64,000 bases of DNA from Megascapheus bottae (GCA_024803745.1 JANJXV010000006.1:42126001-42190000); one strand, 5' to 3'; positions 43,465 to 55,708 are shown, counted from the first letter of the stretch. Notes: generated from the sequence alone by a model not told the origin. Numbers and translations are program-made.

Positions 43465-43695
43465 TTTTTTTTTTTGGTGCTAGTGCTGGAGCCTAGGCAA
43501 TCATTGAGCTTTTTTGCTCAAGAATGGTGTTCTACCATTTGAGACAGAGGTCTACTTCTGGCTTTTTTGTGCTGATTAATTGGATGTAAGGGTCTCATGA
43601 ACTTTTCCATGTGAGCTAGCTTCAAACTTGATCCTCAGATATCAGCATCCTGAGTAGCTAGGATTACAGGCATGAGCCACTGGTGCCTGGCTATG
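43465..43695 (-). mobile_element. B1-ID dimeric SINE
   Basis: T-run, 'GGTGCTAGTGCTGGAGCCTA', 'CTACCATTTGAGACAGAG', linker, then B1 head 'CATCCTGAGTAGCTAGGATT', 'GAGCCACTGGTGCCTGGC'. Confidence 0.92.
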
Positions 43696-43791
43696 ATTTA
43701 GTTTTTATAAGGGGAAATAATGCTAAAGAAATTTGTGATTAATGCCAACCTAGGTATGAAGTATATAAAAAAGGGAGATTTAAAAGATGAA

Positions 43792-44009
43792 GCCTGGTGC
43801 TAGTAGCTCATGCCTATAATCCTAGCTACTAAAGAGGCTGAAATCTGAGGATCACCGTTCAACAGTCCAGGCAGGAAAGTCTTGTTTTCACTAAACTACC
43901 AAAAATAAAAAAGCTGGAAATGGAGCTGCAGTTCAAGTAATAGAGTGTGAACTTTGAGAAAAAGAGGCTCAGAAACAGTGCCTAGGCCCTGAGTTCAAGC
44001 CCAGGACTG

Positions 44010-44057
<48 letters not shown>
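43792..44057 (+). mobile_element. B1-ID SINE with (CA)n tail
   Basis: B1 head 'GCCTGGTGCTAGTAGCTCAT', 'TAATCCTAGCTACTAAAGAG', ID-like unit 'GGAGCTGCAGTTCAAGTAAT', 'GAGTTCAAGCCCAGGACTGG', then about 23 CA units from 44010. It lies about 95 bases from an inverted copy of the same family. Confidence 0.93.
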
Positions 44058-44058
<1 letters not shown>

Positions 44059-45588
44059 TCATGGCAAGGTTTGGAGTCTGAACATCTGTGAAATATTAGT
44101 AAAATGTGTTGGAAGAGAGGCAGTTTGGGTTTGGATTCAGGATAAGGAAATGCATGGGGCAGAAATTCATAGTACTGCAGAGAGATCTGGGATACGTATT
44201 AGTCATATGTGGATAGCTTAGTCGTGTGACTAGATGAGATTTCCCAAGAGAATCAGGTAGAGAAAAGAGCAAACCAGAGCATGAGTCTGGATACCCTGCT
44301 TGACCTTGGACTGCTTGTTTTCTAGAGTTCAGTTTCTTCTTAACATGAGACATGGACTAAATCTCTAACCTGCCCTCTCCTGTCTCCCTCTCCTGGATTC
44401 TAGGATTGAAACAGTATCAAATTTTTAACTTAAAGCTACATATTGTCAAAACCAACCAAGACCTAAAAACCACAGCTGTCTACAAATAGGCCAGGCATAT
44501 TCCAGGACTGTTAGGAGGTTGTAAAAAGCTGGTAGTGATTACAATATTTCTTCAGGAAGTAACAATACAAAAGGAGAATGAGTTTATAATGGGGAGCAAC
44601 TGGTTCTGAGTTGTGACTGAAGTGCAAAGGGAAAACGACATTACGGGCCACAGATGCAATTTAAAAAAGGTGGCTCTTCTTACCTATTAACTTGCAGTCT
44701 CGGTTGCCTAATTCTTTGAAAATTGGGTTTCACAAAAGCAGTCTGTCCAATATGAACAGATCTTACTTGTTTATTTTGTTTAGGTCCTTGGCTTGTATTA
44801 AAAACAAAACCCAAAGAATTAACAGCAGGGAGATTCCAGTTCAAAGGAGTCTACCATGAACAGAAAGGTCTGATAGGATTCATACAGCTTTGCTTCTGCG
44901 TGGGGAGAGTTCAAGCCCTTGCCTTGGCAGAGAACAAAGTGACCCAGACAGTCACGGAGTAGAAGTCAGGGGTTGGAGATTGATCTGGTAAGGAAGAAGA
45001 ATCCATCTTGTGACTTGCATAAAAATGGCTGACACCAGCAGGCCCTGCTGTTCTATGTAATGCAAGAATCCCATAATACTTCCTAAACATAGAATATTTT
45101 ACTGATAACTTCCCTGAGAGACTGCTCAGTGCTCTCATCTTTTCTTTCTGATTTTGTGCCTGAGGAAACAGGCCAAACTACCAGAGAGGCAGAAACTACC
45201 AACAAATGAGTTGCCAATTGCAGGATATGAAACTCTCCATGTAAGTGTTGCCATTCACTCTGCTCAGTACTTCTCCATTTAATGAAAATAGTCCCAGTTA
45301 CCTAGGAGACTTGGTTTAAATTACAGATAGGCTAAAAGCATTTGTGAGCCATAGAACTCTTTAGTTGTCAGCATGGTTTTTACACCCTGGCTAGGACTTG
45401 TTGGAATCACTTACACAGTGAAGCAGCAGTCACATGGCTTATCTTCCTAGAGTAGAAGTGAAGAGATGAAAATGAGGGGATCGCCCCCTCCTCCTGTGCT
45501 CCCCCTCCTGCTGGCACCTTCCAGCCCTCCATGTACATGTTCTTCATTTAAAAAGTCATTTTCTTATTTTATAAAATTGGAAAAGGAA
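44058..45588. other. Unique DNA, about 1.5 kb
   Basis: No exon or repeat is recognised. Confidence 0.45.
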
Positions 45589-45676
45589 TGGGTAACATTG
45601 TCTAAAAAGAAAGGTATGATTTACCTACCTTGTAACTGTAACCCCTTCTATCACCTTCATAATAACAATAGACAGT
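45589..45676 (+). mobile_element. Sense L1 3' end scrap (type A-like)
   Basis: 'ATTTACCTACCTTGTAACTG', 'TAACCCCTTCTATCACCTTC', 'ATAATAACAATAGACAG'. It matches the sense L1 terminus at 9641-9940 and 39535-39656. Confidence 0.65.
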
Positions 45677-47335
45677 TTTTACAAGTGGGAGGAGACTTGG
45701 GCCTTGAAGGCTTTACAAGCTTCCCGGGTAGTTCTACTCTTCAGTTAGTGCTTGCAGTTGTCGGTAGAGCAGACAGGGACAGATTCCCAATTCATTTGCT
45801 CTAAGTGGAATATCATCCAGAGAGATGAATGTCACATGTAGGACCAAAGTGTAACCAAGTGTGGAAGAGGTACGCACAGTCAGTGAGATTTAGAATTAAA
45901 GTGGAACCAGAGCCAGGAAGTGGGGTAGGCACATTTTCTGAGAATTTCCCTGTGGTGAATCCATCACCCAGGACCAGTGACCAACCTCAGTGGTCATCTG
46001 CTTAACCAGAGGAAAGAGAAAGGTTGGCTTGAGGCAGCTCCTGAGGGCTGCTGTTCTATTCTGCCTTTCCCCTCCTAAACCAGAGGGCCTTCTCTTATGT
46101 CTCATTACATGCTGCGCTCCCAGGAACAGTGTCTTGGAAGGAGAAAAGCTGTAAGCACCAGGAGGATGGCGCATATTGTGCTCAGGGTAAAGCTTTATTT
46201 AGAGACCGACTCCTACATTCACATAGAAGCATCATAATCAGATTTGGGGATGGGAAGAGCAGTTGCTTGGATGGGCAAGTCTCCCTTTTGGATATTGACA
46301 ACAACTCCTTTTGAACTCAGTTCTAGAAGCATCCCTGGTCTGTTAGCAGAAGGAAATCAGGGATGGAATATACATTCTGTGTGCTTGAATATGGCCTCCC
46401 CTCTAGAGCAGATTAAGATTTGTAGCCCATTGGCATTTCCTGAGGAGAGACAATATTTGTTCCTTTCTTTCCAGATAGTTCACTGGTCCAAAAGAGGAAA
46501 TAAAAAGGATAATATAGGAAAATAAAGAAAGATAGACCTAAGGTTCATTTAGAGCGAAGGCAACTTGGTTTGCTTGCTTACAATGATGCTAGGTGATTTT
46601 GCTTCATTATCAGCATTATGTTTTGCACCAAGGGATTCTAGAAGGTTACTTGTTTAGGCTATGACTGATAAACATTTCAATCTGGGATGGTTCTAATTTT
46701 ATTGCTACTTAGGGACAGACATATAAAATGAGGACAAATGTGAGATTAGAGGCAAAGAAAGATTGAAACCTGCATATCAACTTTCCCCTTCCAAGAGAAA
46801 CTCCTGGAGGGCCCAACGTCCTTTCCTGCTTTCTGTTTCTGGGCCTCTGTGTCATTTGGCTTTAAAGACTCTTAAGTTCTTCTGCTTAGCCATCACTGCC
46901 ACCTTAGCTGATCAACATTACACAGAAAAACATTATGAATACATTATTTGTATGTAATGATTCCTTATGGCTAAGATTCTACAGGAAATCCTGCACAAAA
47001 TGGGGATACTCACTTAAGTCTACCTCTGCCAGTAGTCTATACAACCCAAGGCTCCATTCTTAAAGTTACCCATGGAAGAGTTCTGGTTGTTGAACCCTGA
47101 AAGCAGTATTACTGTCAACACAGGAGACCCCAATACACTCTTTGTTCTGTCAAGTTTATGAAGTTAGATGATGGATGTCAAAACGGACACAAAGGCTACC
47201 TTTTTCTGGCACATGGCTGGTGGCGAACACCATGTTTCTTTCTATGTCTGGTTCCTGGCTCCTCCCACCAATTTATCAGAATGCATCTGCTGTTCCTAGC
47301 CAGTGTCAACATTTCCAGCTCTGTTTCTTTTACGG
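45677..47335. other. Unique DNA, about 1.7 kb
   Basis: No exon or repeat is recognised. Frames of 61-93 codons are unremarkable. Confidence 0.45.
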
Positions 47336-47480
47336 TGTATATTCAACAAACATTTCTTCTAATACTTTCTATGTATCAGGGAGACAAACATGAAAGACTG
47401 GCACTGTTTTCAAGATGTCTCCAGTCTGTGCATCCCTGGGGACTGAGGTGGGTGGCTGTAGACATATACTAAGAATGGTG
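47336..47480 (-). mobile_element. Possible MIR/L2-like remnant
   Basis: 'ATATTCAACAAACATTTCTT' and 'CTTTCTATGTATCAGGGAGA' fit the common antisense 'ATTCAACAAATATTTATTGAGC...CTATGTGCCAGG' start. The sequence that follows to about 47760 may be more of the same old repeat. Low certainty. Confidence 0.45.
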
Positions 47481-48104
47481 GGAACATGGAAGAATCAGTC
47501 TGAGTTATCTAAGGGAGACAGTAAAAGCTTTTCAGTGGAGATTACTCTGAAGGCTAATTAGGGACGTTTGAGAGAAGTAACAGTGGAGCCAAGTATAAAG
47601 GAGCAAAATCAGACCAAGGTTCATTAAAGAGTGTGGAGACTTACGGAGTTGATGAATTTACCCAGGTGGTGGGGTTGGCTTTTAGGCTTGAGAAGAGCTG
47701 CTGAGAGAGTTCAAAGAGAAATGATCGAAACAGATTTTGATATGATCTCTTTGCCAATTGGACATAGACTGATTAGGACAAGTGTGGAGCTCCTTCTGCT
47801 GTACTGTAGAAAACACCATTCCATGTCCCTCAGTGCTGGCCTAGCCCCTTACTTCCTGGGAGAACTTTCTGCTAATGTCTCATAATCTGGGATCTTCCAG
47901 ATGATTGCTTAGAGGGAACTGCTTGCTCTGGTCAGGATGGGGTATAAAGTTTTAGTGCCTTTAGCCCACATTGAGGAATCTCTAAAGGGCCATTCCAGCT
48001 CCAAAGTTTCCTGTAGCATCTCCTGACTCCTTTGTTGTAACTTGAATGCATTCTACTGAACTCTTCTTCGAGGGTAGGGAACTACTGGGCTTTAATTTAG
48101 AGTT
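47481..48104. other. Unrecognised DNA
   Basis: No gene seen. Confidence 0.35.
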
Positions 48105-48378
48105 TACTAAGCAAGTGGTCTACCACTTGAACTATATCCCTGTTGATTTAGTTATTATTATGTTATTTGATGTTTAGGCTAGCTTGGGTCATAATCCTCC
48201 TATTTACACTTCCTATGTAGCTAAGATGATAGACACATAAAACCATGTACAGAGTTTCAGCTGAAATGGGGTTGCACAAATTGTTAGCTTGGGTTGGCCT
48301 CAAATTGTGTTCCTTCTAGTCTCAGCCTTCTGAGTGGTTAGGATTATAGTTAAGAGCCACCATGACCAGCTTGAACTC
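48105..48378 (-). mobile_element. Composite SINE: ID-like, B1-like, B1-like (antisense)
   Basis: 'GTCTACCACTTGAACTATAT' (ID-like part), then B1-like 'GGCTAGCTTGGGTCATAATC', 'CTATGTAGCTAAGATGATAG', then a second B1-like unit 'TGGCCTCAAATTGTGTTCCT', 'CTCAGCCTTCTGAGTGG', ending 'GAGCCACCATGACCAGC'. Mirrors the plus-strand composite at 24845-25145. Confidence 0.65.
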
Positions 48379-49104
48379 TCCTTTGATCTAATTCTGCCTC
48401 CTTTACTCCCTACCTGGTGGTGTTTCTAAGAGTCTTTCCCATCAAGTCATTTATTGGGAAATCATCATCATTTGATTCAATTTCACAGAAATTTCAACTT
48501 GTGTTTGGCTCAGATGGTGTCCTGCTTCTCATTTGGGCCAGTCCTAGCCCTACTTGGTAGAGGAAGAGGAATTTGAGATATTGGGACTCCATGTTTCACA
48601 GCATTTTTAATTCTCACTGTATAACAAACTCTCCTAGGTACTTTAACAAATTATGTTGGGGAGAGTAAAGGTGAGTCATGTTTTGATACCCATTATTCTC
48701 CACGGTATGGAAAGAATATATTTAGGCTTTTTCCAAGCAGAATAGGGACATTTTTGCTGGCATGACCAATTGCCCTATGGTTTTATGGGATTATATTTGA
48801 AAATTTTTAAATGGTTTATTTGCTCAGTGTTTGTCTCTGTTCCTAAAGTCAAAAATGATTCCTCATTTAATGTTTCTAAAAGGTTTTGACTTAGAACTTT
48901 TGAAATAGGTCCCAAGTATATATAGAAAAGTATTCAAAAGTTTAAGAAAAGGATGATAAGTCTGCTATTTTCTGCTCCCACTTGCAATGCATCCCTTTCT
49001 CTGTATCCTTAGTCCTCCATCCACTTGTATCAAGACTAGTTTCTTGCTATTTTGTTCTTTACAGGTAAAAATATATCTCTTTAATCCTTTTTGGCAAATT
49101 GATT
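48379..49104. other. Unique DNA
   Basis: Nothing recognised. Confidence 0.4.
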
Positions 49105-49215
49105 TCTATTGAGGAGGCCTCCATGGGCCATAAAAAGAATACATGCTGCCATGTGGATGAGCCACGACATTTTACAGAGTAAGAGAAGCTAGACACAAAG
49201 TACTATAAAAGAGCT
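49105..49215 (+). mobile_element. Old L1 (L1M-type) 3' scrap
   Basis: 'AAAAGAATACATGCTGCCAT', 'GTGGATGAGCCACGACATTT', 'GTAAGAGAAGCTAGACACAA' match the older sense L1 3' layout (see 13845-14240). About 110 bases. Confidence 0.65.
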
Positions 49216-49386
49216 GAGTGTGTTGTCTAATTGAATCGATCTATTTATTAGCCTGTGGCTAATTTATAGATTTTTTTGGTGTTGGAAAGGTTGTTAATAG
49301 GGAAGTTTGTGAAAATTTTCCCAGTTTTTGTCCAGAAGTCTTTATCTGCTTTGAGATGATGTGCAATTGTATATGCAGCGCAAGAT

Positions 49387-49557
49387 ACACTTTGCTTTTT
49401 TTTGATTAGCTACTTTATTTTTTAAAATGTATTCTTATTGTAATTGATAGAAGGGTTACATTATATTTGCCAGATAGAAAGTGTATTACTTCACAAACAT
49501 TGCTACCCTTTCTCATGTTCTTGTCATTTCCCTCCCCCCACCCACACTTTGCTTTTT
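49387..49557 (-). mobile_element. Very short type-B L1 insertion with TSD
   Basis: About 143 bases of antisense 3' UTR ('TTGTAATTGATAGAAGGGTT', 'ACATTATATTTGCCAGATAG'). ACACTTTGCTTTTT is exact at 49387-49400 and 49544-49557. Confidence 0.92.
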
Positions 49558-49696
49558 AATGTCAAAAAAGATGAGAACACACTCATCATTGATGTATCTG
49601 AAAAATATAGAGAAGCCATAACTTCTTCTTTTTTCTTTTTACTATACACCCAGATAAACACCCATGCTTTACTATGCATTCTTCTGAAACTTCTTC

Positions 49697-49732
49697 TGTA
49701 TGTATGTATGTGTATACACATACATACATACA
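49697..49732. repeat. Perfect 36-base palindrome of TATG/CATA units
   Basis: The TGTATGTATG arm pairs with the CATACATACA arm around a central GTATAC with no unpaired spacer. It can extrude as a cruciform. Confidence 0.95.
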
Positions 49733-49739
49733 TACTTAT

Positions 49740-51750
49740 GTATCTCTTTTAAAAATGGGACCATACTGTAGTAACAATTTCAGTCTAGTACACACTGTAT
49801 ATATCTTTCTGTTTTAATATTACTATCAACAACCTGTGGTGACCTGGCTGCTGTTAGAACCAGTCTGTGTTGGATACACACAGTGGAGCTTTGAATGGAT
49901 CAGGTGAAGATGAATAGACTGGAATGGAGGCAACATTCCTCCATGGGCATTCAGGGGTATAGACCACCTGCAGTCCTGCTGTCCTCATATTGTTTCCTGA
50001 ATCTGGTGACAATGTCTATCTCAGCTAACCAGAAGGAAAAGGAGCCCACGGGCTCTCACCAGCTAGATGCGGATATGGTAATTGTCATTTAGACCCATTA
50101 TAAATTTTTTATTGTTTAAGACTCAGGTACATGGCCATGCCTAATTTGTGAGAAAGTTGGGAAGTATATCTAGCTATGTATCCAGTAATAAGAGGAGGAA
50201 TTTGGATGAAGAGCTAACCATCCCTGCCATGTACAATTAAAATTTCTGGGGTTCTTCCCGTTCTTGATAGAATGAACCTACATCTGATCACTCCTGCAAC
50301 ATTTAGTGCAATTATTATCATAGAGTGGCTACTACTCAATAGCCAGGTATTGAATGAATAAACGAAATCTATTTGTTTTTGCTGTGTAGTGCTAATGAGG
50401 ATCTGGCATTTTTGTTAGGAGGTAAAAAAGAGCTGCCTCTCAGGCAGATGGGAAATGAATTAGGGGAAAAGGTTAGACATTCAGCTTGGATCAGGAGGAG
50501 AAGTGAATGGAATGAAAGTTTGTGGAGGTTAAGAGGTCCTGAGCAGAAGTAGGGTGGATCTGCATTTTAGATCGAGTTGACTTTGTAGCTCTGTTGGGTG
50601 TGATTATAGTTCCAGGTGCTCTGTATCTTCTTAGCATGCTTCCATTGGCAGAACTACTTTTCTGCTGCTCTTGAAATAGGCCTGGGAATGCATCATTGAG
50701 GGCTTTCTCTGAGAAGTGGAGAAGGCTAGTTAGCCTAGGAAATGCCATGAACTTGCAGGTTCTGCCGTCCCCCAATGGAGCAAGTGGTGAGTACAGCTTC
50801 ATGTCCTGGTGTTGCTGGATCCAGACCTTCAGTGGTAAAGCAGATGTTCATTTTTCCATTCATTAAGTGTTCTAGTAGAGACTCCTTGTAGGCAAATGTG
50901 GACAAGGGAGCCCAGGCAGATTTCCATGTGCCCTCTGCATAGACGATCCTGAAAAGCCCACCCATGTTTTGTTTCCCATGTGCCAGCCTCTCGAGTACAA
51001 GGGCCAATATCAAAGCTGGTAGAAGAGAAGGCTAAAGCCAGGCCCAGAATCCCCAACTCACTGCAAGCCTTTGTGTCTCCTGGAACATCAGAAGGCAGTA
51101 AATAGGTTGTGTGATCTCTCCATTCTGATCTTGCCACCCCTGTCCTCCATCTTTTTTGGGGATCTACTACAAGGGAGTCATCTCACTATGCGATCTGGTC
51201 TCTGTATAATGTACATCCATAGAAACTACATTCATATCCTGGGTTTGTCTTCCCTTTCTTGTGGCAGTGACAGGAAGAGCTTCTCCTGGGGGTTCTTATG
51301 GCCAGTTGTTTTCCTCTTTTGGGCCTAGGAGAGCTCAGCAGCTCTGTTTCATAGCATGCCTGGTTGAAGAGTGAATTAAGAGTTTGGAGATAGCCTAAAA
51401 TCCCTTTTTGCATGATTGGGCATAGCCTACTGTGACAAACAGGTTACTAGAAAAAGAAGCAATACATACCCTGTCCTGCCAATGTGTCTTTAGAGATTGG
51501 TAGCCTGCCAGCTAAAACCTCAAGACAGACATGCATCCTCAGGGCCTATGAATCTGCCATCTTGCCTTCAGCAAAGGTAAAAGGTATGATAGAGCCAGGT
51601 ACATTTTTTTTCTATTGATAGGAATTATGGTCCTTTAAGATTTTACAACTTACATAAAAATCAGCTAACTGTGTTGAATGCTACTTGTTTTTTTTCCCCA
51701 GTGGACTTTTTAAATGGTACAGTGATTACTTTGGCTGTAGTAAAAGCTTA
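49740..51750. other. Unique DNA, about 2 kb
   Basis: No exon recognised. Overlapping minus-strand frames of 75-103 codons at 50491-51413 show no domain. A MIR/L2-like tail may lie near 50325-50370. Confidence 0.45.
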
Positions 51751-51751
<1 letters not shown>

Positions 51752-51836
<85 letters not shown>

Positions 51837-51842
51837 GTGTGT
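51752..51842. repeat. (AT)n then (GT)n compound microsatellite
   Basis: About 21 AT units run straight into about 24 GT units, with one GC step near 51832. Confidence 0.97.
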
Positions 51843-53990
51843 ATTCCTTTCAGTATCTTGAGTGGCACAGGTAGTAATTGAGATTTAAAGCATTTTGGAC
51901 TTCAGATCATAAAATTCCAAGAGCTAGAGAAAAGTGAGGGTGGTGATAAAGGGACAAAGGAAAGGAATGAGAAGGGTAAGTGGATTTTTTTCAAATGCTT
52001 TTAAGCTGTTTTAACACTGTGTTATAGAGCACTGTCGATTGGAGGGACACAGAGCCCTCTTTGATGCTTTCTTGTAGGTAATAAAGACAAAGGGCAACAG
52101 ATAGGATATATAGGGCAAGAAGTGCTAAAGATGGGGAGAACAGCTGATTGCTGAATGCCATCAAGGTAGTTTCTCCATACCGAGTGTAGGAGCAGAGTCC
52201 TCAGTTCAGTTAAAATTTTTGGACTGTGCATACAGCCTTCCTCTGGGCTCTGTAAAAGAATAGAACCTGCCATCTTGCTTTATGACCCAAGGAGGAAAGG
52301 CAGTGGGACAGAAAATGATGAAACATCACTGAGGGTAGAAATAGAAACAAGGCTCCAGGGCAAATGCTAGCTAGCCAAATGTTAGTTTTACTTGCCTCTA
52401 GATAAATAGAAGTTGTTTGCTTTGATGCAGCTACCATTTAAGAGCCACAAAAATCTCCTAAAAGGACTTACTGTTAAAAAGCCAGCACAGGTGGGTGGAA
52501 GAAAGGAGTAACATTCTCCTAGCACCTAGACCCCACCCTATGAATCTCATTAGTTGGTGTATAGGCAAAGAATTGGAATTTAGTCATGGTTGAATGTATC
52601 TCATTTCCTTTTGGTGTTTAGGGACTTCCTCTCCCCATAATTATGTTTTTGTGATGAGAGAGGTATCGTGAGTCTCTGGGGTTTGGGAATATCTTTCCTT
52701 TATCCTAAAAAGTATCTTTCTATTCCCTCTGTGCAATTGTTTCTAATCCTGCCTAGGACGGAGAAATACAAAATAGACTTCTAATTTCATGGTTGAAGTG
52801 ACAAGAGGTAATATCAGCTCAATTTCCTCCCCCATCCCTAAAAATTATTCCTAATGCACTTCTTCTAGATGTTTCTGGCTATAATATGACTGGGAGGACA
52901 GGTAAGTCTAGTGTTTAATTCACATAATCTTTTCTGCAGCCACCCAAGAATTAGGTGGGTGAGCAGTGAGTGAGTGCCAGGCGGGTCCTTTACAGCATTT
53001 TCTAGCATCCCTTACGATTTAATCATGGCATGTGTCAGGTGTATCAGCCCTGAATTCAGAGCAGCACTTCAGGCTCCTTAATGGCTTTTATCTCACAGAT
53101 ATTGCTGCTGTACCAACTCAGTCCATCGCTTGTGCTCTGGCATCTACAGTGATGTAATCTCCAAGGAGCAGTGCTAGGAAAGGGTTAAGGAAAATAAATG
53201 GGGCCTGACATGAAGATCTTTCCCCTTTTCCAGCTTTTTAAAAGATAAATGTTTCAGATTTCAATCTGTGGTTCCCAGCAGTTCTTCGGGAACGCTGCAG
53301 TCGGCCCACAAAAATCGCTACTGCTGAGCCAACCCTAGATAATGCGTCTCAGCAGGGATGACATAATGTGCTAAAAGAAGACTATGATGTAATGCCCATC
53401 TCAGAAATCAGAGCCAATTTCCGTTACAAAGCCTTGGAGTCTAGCAGGAGGTAATGAACTAGCATAAATTGTGCAGCACGGAAAACTTCTAGGGCTCCTG
53501 TTCCTATCTACATTTTTTTAAAAGGCAATAAACCTATAAATTCCTAGATCTGCTGGGTTCAAAGGCACCTGCTCAAGTAAGAGGTTTTCTCCGTTCCGAT
53601 TTGGAGAGCATGCTGCTTCAAGGCTGCTCGGTCACCTTGGACGATGTGGGAAATTGTTGTCGGGGTTCATAATCTTCACCAACATGGTGAGGTAATTTAT
53701 AATGCTAAATTTTTGTGTCTGCAGATGATGTTTGAGAAGAGGGTGCAGTAGTTGAAGGAGATTGTGCCTTTTCTTAGAATATTGGGATAGCCAGTTATAA
53801 ATGCCCGGGAAGAAGCTGAGGATGAGGAACACTGAAGAAAGTCAGAATGACCTTGAAAACTTGATTAGGTGCAGTCCTAATGGAAGATCATCTGTGTCCT
53901 CCCCTGATTAATTCTGCATTCTAACTGCTTGGGGTGTAGCCTACCTGGCAACACATAATCAGAATCCAACCCTAGGTTGTTTTTAATAGT
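51843..53990. other. Unique DNA, about 2.1 kb
   Basis: No exon or repeat recognised. The sub-block 53030-53480 looks like a candidate regulatory element (see findings). Confidence 0.45.
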
Positions 53991-53991
53991 T

Positions 53992-54724
53992 TAATACTGT
54001 CAATATGATGATTTTTATCCATTTAAAAAAGCATTTAGCAAATGTTATCCTATATAGCTATAAATCCATCCAAGACATCATCTATAGTGTCAGGGAATGA
54101 AAGATGCACAATTGTGATTTCGAAGCATTCTGTCCCACTATTCCCCCACTCTGAATTTCTACTTTAGTTCATTCTTTCCTGTTTTATTTTTAATTGCTCT
54201 GACTGCATGAAGGGTAGATTTCTAGTTTTTCTTCCTTCTGTGATTTCTGGTGCTTGTATGATTCTTCACCTGGGGCTTGATTCTTGGCATGCCAGTGGGT
54301 GTGATGTGAGTGGTTTTAGTTCCCTACTTGTTGTACACAGGCCTTCAGAGTCTCAAGCTGGGTGGTGTTGGCGTCGTCAGCAAAATTCTGGCTCTGCAAG
54401 CACAATACTGTTACTTTAAGTAGAGAATAAGTAGGAGCAGATGAAAAAGTTTTGATATAGAAAATGAGAGAAATAAAACACCTGAAGAAAAATTGCTCCT
54501 GTGACATGAGAACTAGAAGGGGCATTGATTTTAGACCCTTCTTTTGTGTTAGGGAAAATGATTTCTCCTTATGTGTTTTATTAAAAAAAAGGACCATCAC
54601 CATCACAGCCAATAGAGGTGACTGACTGTTAGATTCCTCAGAGGTTAGATATTAATACTGTCAATATTAATATAATAATTTTATCCAGTTTTTTAAAAAG
54701 CATTTAATAACAGATGTTATCCTA
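53992..54724. repeat. Two diverged direct repeats about 660 bases apart
   Basis: 53992-54052 and 54653-54724 share 'TAATACTGTCAATAT', a gap, 'TTTTATCCA', 'TTTAAAAA(A)GCATTTA' and 'ATGTTATCCTA' in the same order. They may be two copies of one old repeat or a local duplication. Confidence 0.75.
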
Positions 54725-54754
54725 AAATGTTTCTGTTAGTTGTCCCTTTTCTTA

Positions 54755-54910
54755 CCTGAACCCTCTGAGGCAGGTACAAGTATAATAACACCATTTTATA
54801 GAACAGAACCACTGTGGGTTTATGTGGCCTGTCAGATTTGTACAGCTAGGAAATAGCCCAGCTGCTACTGGCACCACTAGCCCAGGTCTCTGAAGGCCCC
54901 GTCTGGAACC
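54755..54910 (-). mobile_element. MIR SINE
   Basis: Antisense MIR: 'ACCCTCTGAGGCAGGTACAA', 'ATAACACCATTTTATAGAAC', 'GATTTGTACAGCTAGGAAAT', 'GCCCAGGTCTCTGAAGGCC'. Confidence 0.75.
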
Positions 54911-55705
54911 ACGAGGGAGCACCAGCATGCAGCTGCCACCAGGTTTGGATAGAGAGGTCATTCACATGGCCAGTGGACTCTTTATACTTGTATTTACACA
55001 AAACAAGCAGCAATTGTCTTTTGTCTTTAATATACATCACTGTTCTAGTACTGGGTGCATACCAAATACTCACAAAGGGTTGGCTAAGGGAGCAAAGGGA
55101 GGGAAGCAAAGAAGAGAAGAAAGAAAAAGACCTAGAGTACATAAACCCAAATCAAATTGTGAGCTCAGTGAAAATGACATTGAGTTAGGTTGCCTCGTGA
55201 TTCTCAGTGAAGCTTCTGGAGGAAGATGCCAAGAATGTATCTGTGTTCACAGATATATTAGAGAATAGGACTACTATTGTTGGTACTCCATTTTTTCCTT
55301 GAGGTTGAAAAAAAAGCTTAGAGTATGCTAAACATATTTTCAATCCCCAAGCCCCTATACCTAACTCTTCAACCTCTACCTAAGGGATTGAGGCTTCTTA
55401 GTGATTAACTGGCAAAGGAGTGTTATCTTTGTGTTGGATTCTTTATTAGTAGAGGATCTTTTGTAGGCAACTTCTTGCCAAACCAATAATGTCAAGTTTA
55501 GAAGGAATCTGTGATAGAGAAATGAATAAGAGTGGGAGCATGTATCTGATACATAACTATGCAGGACATGGTAGAGCAGAATAATTGATCAGGATATTCT
55601 GTACTAGACTAGCTCCTTTATGCTCAATAGTCATGCATCCACACTTTGTGGTTACACACTAGGGAAGAGGTTATAAGACCTACCCTGCCTTTCTTTAGTC
55701 TACGT
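54911..55705. other. Unique DNA, no gene recognised
   Basis: Overlapping frames on both strands at 54846-55268 have no recognisable domain. Confidence 0.4.
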
Positions 55706-55707
55706 AT

Positions 55708-55708
<1 letters not shown>

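Larger units (their letters stand above)
42889..44100. repeat. Possible ancient mammalian repeat interrupted by SINEs
   Basis: The purine-rich text 'GAGTGAGGTGCAGAGATTGG', 'CAGGTTACATTTTGAGCTTT', 'ATGATGGAT'-like runs and 'GAGAAGATGACTACAGGGTA' resembles the layout of a long, old interspersed mammalian repeat. Exact family unknown. SINEs at 43465-43695 and 43792-44057 interrupt it. Confidence 0.35.
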
